DNA from: an uncultured Flammeovirgaceae bacterium
GTDB lineage: Bacteria > Bacteroidota > Bacteroidia > Cytophagales > Cyclobacteriaceae
DNA: 19,122 bases
NCBI GenBank assembly: GCA_937138955.1
Contig: CAKZPJ010000765.1
Location: 1-19,122, forward strand
Reading direction: 5' to 3'
The position numbers and the translations under genes were made by a program. The notes under the pieces are model-generated. The model saw only the letters and a list, made by a program, of their open reading frames with translations, searched no databases and was not told the DNA's origin. Every line of letters begins with the position of its first letter. Position 1 is the stretch's first letter. Below are positions 14,385 to 19,122 of the stretch, piece after piece.

Positions 14385-15890
14385 ATGAGAATGCAACGAT
14401 ACATATCTTATCTACTGATTATTGTCACCAGCTTTTGGCTCTCTGGCTGTGCCACTAATCCAGTAACGGGTAAAAAGGAATTAATGCTGATGTCTAGCAA
14501 CCAGGAGCGGGCAATGGGCGAACAAAATGATCCGCAGATCACCCAGTTTTTCGGGGTTTATGATGACAAGCAATTACAGCAATTTATTAACCAAAAGGGT
14601 CAAGAAATGGCCAAGGTTTCGCACCGTCCCGACTTAGCTTACGAATTTAAAGTAGTGGATTCTCCGGTAGTAAATGCATTCGCTGTACCCGGTGGTTTTA
14701 TCTACTTTACTCGCGGTATCATGGCGCACTTCAATAATGAAGCTGAGTTTGCCGGAGTGCTGGGACACGAAATTGGGCACGTAACCGCTCGCCATTCAGC
14801 TAGTCAGTATACTAAGCAAATGCTGGCTCAGGTTGGTATGGTAGCTGGAATGGTGCTTGCTCCCGAGTTAGCGCAATTTGCTGATGCCGCTCAGCAGGGT
14901 TTAGGGTTATTATTCTTAAAGTTTGGTCGCGATGATGAAACGCAGTCAGACAAATTGGGAGTAGAATATTCTACCAAAATTGGTTACGATGCCGATGAAA
15001 TGGCCAATTTTTTTAGTACGCTAGATCGCATGCGAGGAGATGCCGGACAAAGTGTACCGACATTTATGTCAACCCACCCTGATCCAGCTAATCGTCAGAA
15101 AAACGTGCAGCAACTAGCGAAGAAATGGAAGAGAAAAACTAAGGCTACCGATTTAGAAGTAGGACGTAATTCTTACTTAAAAATGATTGATGGGTTACTG
15201 TACGGAGAAGATCCAAATCAAGGGTATTTGGAAGCAGGCACATTTTATCACCCAGTACTCAAGTTCAAATTTCCTACACCCCAGGGGTGGACATTTCAGA
15301 ACACTCCTCAGCAGGTGCAAATGGCTCACAAAGAAGGCCGCGCCATTATGACGCTATCTCTAGGGCAGGGTAATTCATTAGAAGAAGCTGGTCAGGCTTT
15401 GGTCAAAAACAATAACCTTTCGGTTATCCAGTCTGACAAAGGAGATGTGAACGGTCTGCCCGCTCTGTCAATTCTAGCCGATGTGCAACCTCAGCAAAAC
15501 CAGGGTCAACCCCAGCAACAACAGCAGCAACAACAAATACGTCTGCTAACGTACCTAATTCAGTACGGGGGAAATATTTATAATATTACCGGAATCAGTA
15601 CGCAGCAGGATTTCAACCAGTTCAGTAATACTTTCACTAGTACTATGAAGAACTTTTCTGAGTTGACCGATCAGAGCAAAATTAATGTTCAGCCCGAACG
15701 AATCAGCATTCAGGAAGTAGCCCGCACCGCAACGCTGTCGCAAGTCTTAAAAGGTTTCAAAATGCCGAATGATCGTTTAGAAGAGCTGGCCGTTCTAAAT
15801 GGTATGCAGTTGACCGATCAAGTGAAGCAAGGTACATTGATTAAGACCGTCGTTCGAGGTAGTGCTGATGCCTTTGCCAAGGAAAAATAA
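14385..15890 (+). CDS. M48-family zinc metalloprotease lipoprotein (BepA/YfgC-like), 501 aa
   Basis: This is a periplasmic or outer-membrane-anchored protease, probably for quality control of envelope proteins. The signal peptide ends in the lipobox LSGC (Cys22), followed by ATNPVTGKKELMLMS, a start common to BepA-like lipoproteins. The zinc motif HEIGH is at residues 128-132, and the third ligand Glu185 lies in DDETQSD. The peptidase domain spans about 40-240 and ends near STHPDPANRQ, the usual family motif. The C-terminal half (about 265-501) is an accessory region with a run of glutamines near 370-380, and ends with a LEELAVLNGM module seen in other M48 lipoproteins. An in-frame TTG at 14379 and an ATG at 14391 are alternative starts. 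A terminator follows. Confidence 0.9.
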   Translation: MRMQRYISYLLIIVTSFWLSGCATNPVTGKKELMLMSSNQERAMGEQNDPQITQFFGVYDDKQLQQFINQKGQEMAKVSHRPDLAYEFKVVDSPVVNAFAVPGGFIYFTRGIMAHFNNEAEFAGVLGHEIGHVTARHSASQYTKQMLAQVGMVAGMVLAPELAQFADAAQQGLGLLFLKFGRDDETQSDKLGVEYSTKIGYDADEMANFFSTLDRMRGDAGQSVPTFMSTHPDPANRQKNVQQLAKKWKRKTKATDLEVGRNSYLKMIDGLLYGEDPNQGYLEAGTFYHPVLKFKFPTPQGWTFQNTPQQVQMAHKEGRAIMTLSLGQGNSLEEAGQALVKNNNLSVIQSDKGDVNGLPALSILADVQPQQNQGQPQQQQQQQQIRLLTYLIQYGGNIYNITGISTQQDFNQFSNTFTSTMKNFSELTDQSKINVQPERISIQEVARTATLSQVLKGFKMPNDRLEELAVLNGMQLTDQVKQGTLIKTVVRGSADAFAKEK

Positions 15891-15917
15891 CAACTAATAT
15901 TTACTAACCAAACAACC

Positions 15918-15957
15918 AAAGTGTTTCTGATTATTTCGGAAGCACTTTTTTTATTTT
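15918..15957 (+). terminator. Rho-independent terminator after the M48 gene
   Basis: AAAGTGTTTCT (15918-15928) pairs with GGAAGCACTTT (15938-15948), including two G-T pairs, around a nine-base loop. It is followed by a T-rich run to 15957. It lies 28 bases after the M48 stop. It marks the edge of the conserved region before the insertion-sequence remnants. Confidence 0.7.
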
Positions 15958-15978
15958 GCGAGAAACTACTTACTGAAG

Positions 15979-16425
15979 TTACGCAGTAGCGATCAATCTA
16001 TTAAGGTCTTTGATAGCTGCACTAGCTGCTTGTATCTGAATGGTTTTCTTAATAGCAAAGTGGTTCATCCGACTTTTCAGTTTCAACATCTCCAATTTGA
16101 CTAAAGCACAGAAGGTAGCAAAAACATGGTTCGCCTGAGTTCGCACTACTTTTGTGGGCGAGTTAGCTAACAAAGTATTGTTCTTCAAAGACTTGTGACT
16201 CTCTTCTATTTTCCACTGGACGGTTCGCCGCGCGATCGGGTAGAGGGAAATAAGTTGCTGGTAACTCAAATCCAGTTGGCCAGTGACCAGAAACAAGGTA
16301 GGCGTGGACTGGTCTTTGTTCACATAGACCTCTTTGGCTAGCAAGAGCGGGCACGGCACATCTTTAAGCCAAATTTGGTGTATTTGTCCTGGTTCTAGAT
16401 GTAGATCAGTTACTTGAATAAGGGC
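15979..16425 (-). pseudogene. C-terminal fragment of an IS4-like DDE transposase
   Basis: The frame is open from 16425 to the TAA at 15979. It encodes about 148 residues that match the end of a DDE transposase in character. LKDVPCPLLLAKEV is followed by TLFLVTGQLDLSYQQLISLYP and by WKIEESHKSLKNN, the helix with the catalytic Glu and basic residues as in the IS4 YREK region. A tail NHVFATFCALVKLEMLK is typical of these proteins. There is no real start codon: the N-terminal two thirds, with the first Asp residues, are missing, and the fragment begins exactly where the ISAzo13-type element ends. Bases just beyond the stop (about 15973-15985) may be the original outer end of this element. It cannot be active. 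Confidence 0.7.
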
Positions 16426-16451
16426 TTATTGAAGAAAAAGTCTACCCATAG
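16421..16451 (+). repeat. Left terminal inverted repeat of the ISAzo13-type element
   Basis: It begins AGGGCTTATTGAAGAA and includes CTACCCA. It matches the right end in reverse complement at 23 of 31 positions by eye. The transposase stop codon (16426-16428) lies inside it. Confidence 0.6.
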
Positions 16452-17649
16452 AGCAGGAAGGTTTAATCCAGACATCCCATTTGGGAAGTTGCGGATCTCG
16501 AATAAGGTGCTCTTCGCGTCGGTGCATTTGCCTTCGGCTTAGATTGATGCCCTTATAGGTTTTATCTATGAAGCTCACCAGAGGGGTAATACCTTTCCAG
16601 GTAACGTTTTTAAGAGTATTCATAATTTTGTCTACCGAAGAGAGTAACGTACCATTCCAATAATTTTCAACCCTAGCCCAAAGTCGCTCCACGGGGTTAT
16701 ATTTGCTATGATAAGGTGGGTAGTAGAGTAGGTGAATAGTTAGTCGGGTGATGCAGGCAAACTCCATCATGTGGTTGATAAAATGCGTGCGGGTGCTACC
16801 TACCGCCGGGCCATTGTCGAGATAGAGTTCCAAAGTGTGATAGTCAGTAAGTTGACCTTTGTGTAACTCATACCATCTCTCCAGATCGTCTACGGTAAAA
16901 TCGCTGGTTTCGTGTGAGTTACCTAACACTACCGTGCTCTGACCACTTTCTGTCTTTAGGATACCTAGTGGCACTAAAACTGCCTGCCAATGCTGACTTT
17001 GTCAAGGGCTTGCACTGCTTGCCGAGTGCGGCAGTACCCTTCTCGGGACAGTTGACCGACCTTCACTTTATCTTTCACATCAATAGAAAGTTTTACTATC
17101 CCATCGATTTTGCGGTAGCGGGCAATATTATCAAAGATAGCGTCCGTTTGAATGATACGCTTTAGTGGAAGACTCTTACGCACTTTCTTAAGCGTATAGC
17201 CCAGACGGTTCAGAATGTTGTTTAACGTGTCCTGGCCAAAGTCAGTTGGGCAGCACCCTTTTTCAGCGACCAAGTAGTCCTTTACACTGGCCTCGCCGGG
17301 ACGCCGGTCGGTGATTTTCAAGTAACCTTTCGTATCATTATGGCAGCGTTTGGCTTGGCTATTCACGGAGGCTACGGTCTCTATGTCGTCAATTAGGACA
17401 GGCATCAAGTCTTCTTTTTTTACGACCCTTGAACGTATGGGCACCTAAGCAACGAATGCCCGTAGCTCTTTCTCTCAAACCTAGTGTTACCATCTGACGG
17501 CTCACCGCTAAAGCACGTTCGGTCTTACGAGATAATCCGTCAAAATAGGTAATGGCCAACTCGGCGGCATAGGCCCGTCGTTTATGACCTGTTAGCTTCT
17601 GTAGTGCTAAATTAAAGCTCTCAATTACAGCAGGGGATAATGTATCCAT
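16426..17649 (-). pseudogene. ISAzo13-family transposase split by two one-base frameshifts
   Basis: The three parts form one transposase: N-terminal 17649-17389 (AAELAITYFDG), central 17444-16974 (NNILNRLGYTLKKVRKSLP, KLSIDVKDKVKVG) and C-terminal 16974-16426 (NSHETSDFTVDDLERW, YPPYHSKYNPVERLW, WDVWIKP). The DDE triad is preserved in pieces: Asp near 17081, Asp near 16818 (YLDNGP) and Glu near 16689 (NPVERLW). The first break is at a run of seven A (17421-17415), where GRKK must shift +1 to continue as EDLMPVL. The second is at QFTAG, at a run of four T (16979-16976), where -1 restores QFLVPLGIL. The shifts cancel, so the first and last parts are in the same frame. This could be decay, sequencing error in homopolymers, or, at the A7 run, slippage. 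Confidence 0.8.
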
Positions 17650-17667
17650 TCCGCTAAGCTAACGATT

Positions 17668-17710
17668 ATCCCTAAACTTTGGGTAGGTTTATTCTTCTGT
17701 CATCCCTAAA
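17668..17710 (+). repeat. Nine-base direct repeat at the right end of the ISAzo13-type element
   Basis: ATCCCTAAA occurs at 17668-17676 and again at 17702-17710, 34 bases apart, flanking the right terminal inverted repeat. It may be a transposase-binding repeat or a trace of the insertion event, or chance. Confidence 0.35.
17677..17707 (-). repeat. Right terminal inverted repeat of the ISAzo13-type element
   Basis: On the minus strand it begins AGGGATGACAGAAGAA and includes CTACCCA, aligning with the left end. It lies 28-58 bases before the transposase start at 17649. Confidence 0.6.
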
Positions 17711-17920
17711 AGAAATGGGGTACACGGTTTGGTTGATGGTAAATTTACGGATAATTCACTAATCTGTACAATAGAAGGCTTTGTAGGAATTTATTCAGGG
17801 AGAATTGTAAACGAGAGTGAAGGAAAAGCTCAATTAGGAATTGTATGGAAAAAGAAAGTTATTGAAGAAATCCTTACAGGAAAGAAGCTTGGTAGTAATG
17901 GTTTTCAAAAAAGTATTTAA
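17708..17920 (+). pseudogene. 3' fragment of an unrecognised gene truncated by the insertion sequence
   Basis: From the end of the insertion sequence to the TAA at 17918-17920 the frame is open and encodes about 70 residues of protein-like character: GVHGLVDGKFTDNSLICTIE, then GKAQLGIVWKKKVIEEILTG. There is no ATG; a TTG at 17729 is the only start-like codon. I do not recognise the family. The segment is visibly more AT-rich than its neighbours and favours codons such as AAA, GAA and ATT, so the parent gene may have been acquired. Its 5' part is not found on the far side of the insertion sequence. The stop lies 20 bases before the next gene. Confidence 0.5.
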
Positions 17921-17940
17921 GAAAATGGATTAAGAATAAT

Positions 17941-18810
17941 ATGACGAATACGGAAGGAATGCTACGTGACGATGCATTAACCGATAAAGTAATTGTAGTA
18001 ACCGGGGGCGGCACCGGATTAGGAAAATCCATGACGACCTACTTCCTTAAACTGGGGGCGAAAGTAGTAATCGCCAGCCGGAAGCAGGACGTGCTAGACC
18101 AAACGGCGAAAGAATTGGAAGAAGCTACCGGAGGTACGGTGCTACCGCTTGCTTGCGATGTGCGGAAGTACGAGGAGATAGAAGCAGTTTTAAAGAAAAC
18201 GCTTGATAAGTTCGGGCAGGTTGACGGCTTAATCAACAACGCTGCCGGAAACTTTATTAGTCCGACTGAGCGACTTTCGCATCGAGCGTTTGATATTATA
18301 GTGGATATTGTGCTGAGAGGTACCTACAATTATACCTTAGCTTTCGGCAAGCACTGGATTGATCAGCAACGCCCCGGTACTATGCTCAACATTGTAACTA
18401 CCTATGCCTGGACTGGTTCTGGCTACGTAGTTCCTTCGGCCTGCGGTAAAGCCGGAGTGCTAGCCCTAACCCGATCATTAGCGGTAGAGTGGGGAAAGTA
18501 TAACATTCGCTCCAACGCCATTGCCCCCGGTCCATTCCCTACCGAAGGAGCCTGGAGCCGTTTGCTACCAGGTGACTTAGTAGAGAAGTTTGATCCGGCA
18601 AAAAATAACCCCCTGAAGCGAGTTGGTAATCATCAAGAGTTAGCCAACTTAGCGGCATATTTAATGTCTGATTACAGCAGTTTTGTGAACGGAGAAGTAA
18701 TTACCATTGATGGCGGTGAATGGCTGCAAGGCGCGGGTGAATTTAATCACCTGGATGAAATTCCCTCTCAAATGTGGGATCAGCTGGAGAAAGCGCGGAA
18801 GAAGGGATAA
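17941..18810 (+). CDS. 2,4-dienoyl-CoA reductase, SDR family, 289 aa
   Basis: This NADPH-dependent enzyme removes a double bond from 2,4-dienoyl-CoA during beta-oxidation of unsaturated fatty acids. The Rossmann motif TGGGTGLG is at 21-28, followed by ASRK (45-48), which favours NADPH. NNAAGNFISPTE (99-110) is a strong signature of mitochondrial-type dienoyl-CoA reductase. The usual SDR YxxxK is replaced by SACGK; instead Tyr155 in TTYAWTGSG lies 15 residues before Lys170, as Tyr199 and Lys214 do in human DECR1. Thus the missing classical Tyr is a family feature, not damage. EWGKYNIRSNAIAPGP (183-198) and the DGGEWLQGAGEFN tail also agree. The ATG at 17941 starts 20 bases after the truncated fragment, so its native promoter may have been altered by the insertion event. 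Confidence 0.9.
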   Translation: MTNTEGMLRDDALTDKVIVVTGGGTGLGKSMTTYFLKLGAKVVIASRKQDVLDQTAKELEEATGGTVLPLACDVRKYEEIEAVLKKTLDKFGQVDGLINNAAGNFISPTERLSHRAFDIIVDIVLRGTYNYTLAFGKHWIDQQRPGTMLNIVTTYAWTGSGYVVPSACGKAGVLALTRSLAVEWGKYNIRSNAIAPGPFPTEGAWSRLLPGDLVEKFDPAKNNPLKRVGNHQELANLAAYLMSDYSSFVNGEVITIDGGEWLQGAGEFNHLDEIPSQMWDQLEKARKKG

Positions 18811-18874
18811 TGATAAGTGGATAACGATTGGTGAGGTATTCACTCATCATTAGTTATTATATTACTCATCGAGA
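18811..18874. other. Short intergenic spacer between convergent genes
   Basis: AT-rich spacer between the reductase and the gene entering from the right. It has a small hairpin (GTGA facing TCAC, near 18831-18843) but no T-tract, so I do not call a terminator. Confidence 0.35.
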
Positions 18875-19122
18875 TTACTTCCCTAAACTAAAAATCTTCA
18901 CTTGAGATTCTTTAATTGGATGAGAAAGCGTAACCTCAAAGCGACCGTTTTCCCACTCTTCAATCGTAATGAATTCGTCACTATCGCTGGTCTCGAACTC
19001 CCAGTAGTAGAAAAACGATTCGTTATCAGGTGATATATTTCCATCGGGGAAGTAAGATGCTTCAGCTGACACTTCGTAATAGTACGTTTTGCCTTCAAAC
19101 TCAAACTCCCCATCGCCGTTTT
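18875..19122 (-). CDS. Unknown acidic protein, C-terminal part (runs off the right edge)
   Basis: The frame is open from the right edge of the window to the TAA at 18875, giving at least 82 residues. The visible part is rich in Glu, Asp, Phe and Tyr and looks beta-stranded: GKTYYYEVSAEASYFPDGN, FFYYWEFETSDSDEFITIEE, GRFEVTLSHPIKESQVKIF. The GTG at 19072 is an internal codon; the frame continues upstream of it, so the true start lies outside the window. It resembles a secreted or structural beta-rich domain, but I do not recognise the family. It is convergent to the reductase. Confidence 0.55.
   Translation of the reverse strand, partial: NGDGEFEFEGKTYYYEVSAEASYFPDGNISPDNESFFYYWEFETSDSDEFITIEEWENGRFEVTLSHPIKESQVKIFSLGK

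Larger units (their letters stand above)
16421..17707 (-). mobile_element. ISAzo13-type insertion sequence, about 1.29 kb, with imperfect terminal inverted repeats
   Basis: The ends are defined by imperfect inverted repeats beginning AGGG (16421 inward, and 17707 inward on the other strand). A 31-base comparison gives 23 matches, including GAAGAA and CTACCCA blocks. The whole interior is a single transposase gene in three frame segments on the minus strand. I see no target-site duplication: the left flank is an IS4-like transposase fragment and the right flank an unrelated AT-rich fragment, so one or both flanks were lost or rearranged after insertion. Confidence 0.72.

Noticed and set aside
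16970..16985. Programmed -1 ribosomal frameshift at the second break of the transposase
   Set aside because: CAG-TTT-TAG does not allow good re-pairing in the -1 frame, and a four-base T run is short for slippage; a lost T is simpler.
17941..18810. Inactive SDR because the YxxxK tyrosine is missing
   Set aside because: The replacement SACGK with an earlier Tyr155 is the normal arrangement of 2,4-dienoyl-CoA reductases.
1..19122. CRISPR array, tRNA or rRNA genes, toxin-antitoxin or defence cluster
   Set aside because: I searched by eye for regularly spaced repeats, tRNA-like ends and small gene pairs and found none that I could support.

Overview
The window reads as chromosomal DNA of a Bacteroidota member, most likely a marine Cytophagales-type bacterium. 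Three things point there. The gene set is typical: a Bacteroidota-style LptD, an MCE/MlaD protein beside an Amidase_3 enzyme, a VCBS/FG-GAP lipoprotein and an M48 lipoprotein. Several candidate promoters match the Bacteroidota pattern (TTTG, about 19 bases, TAnnTTTG). Shine-Dalgarno sequences are largely absent. This placement is inferred from protein character and not from a marker gene.

Layout: (1) 279-1486, nuoI-nuoJ, two complex I subunits as a small isolated unit with its own candidate promoter and no nuoK after it. (2) 1500-6345, an envelope block: lptD on the minus strand, with a divergent Amidase_3 peptidoglycan amidase and an MCE-domain (MlaD-like) protein. (3) 6447-7298, a SirB1-type transglutaminase-like protein. 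(4) 7293-9922, a minus-strand run lipB - small conserved protein - FGGY gluconokinase. (5) 10056-11039, class I mannose-6-phosphate isomerase. (6) 11171-12335, a minus-strand pair: a GNAT acetyltransferase with a good candidate promoter, then a nitroreductase-fold flavoprotein resembling iodotyrosine deiodinase. (7) 12550-15890, two plus-strand lipoproteins: a c-type cytochrome/VCBS fusion and an M48 metalloprotease, followed by a terminator.

(8) 15979-17920 is an insertion-sequence scar. It holds the C-terminal remnant of an IS4-like transposase, an almost complete ISAzo13-type element whose transposase is split by two compensating one-base shifts at homopolymers, and an AT-rich 3' fragment of an unrecognised gene. 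(9) 17941-18810 encodes a 2,4-dienoyl-CoA reductase of the SDR family, and an acidic unknown protein runs off the right edge on the minus strand.

Most of the window is housekeeping: respiration, envelope biogenesis, lipoylation, sugar phosphate and fatty-acid metabolism. I do not see a defence system, CRISPR array, prophage, or an obvious new multi-gene system. The points most worth a second look are the split ISAzo13 transposase, the probable deiodinase-type flavoprotein, the cytochrome-VCBS fusion, the isolated nuoIJ pair and a near-perfect 28-base palindrome before the M48 gene.
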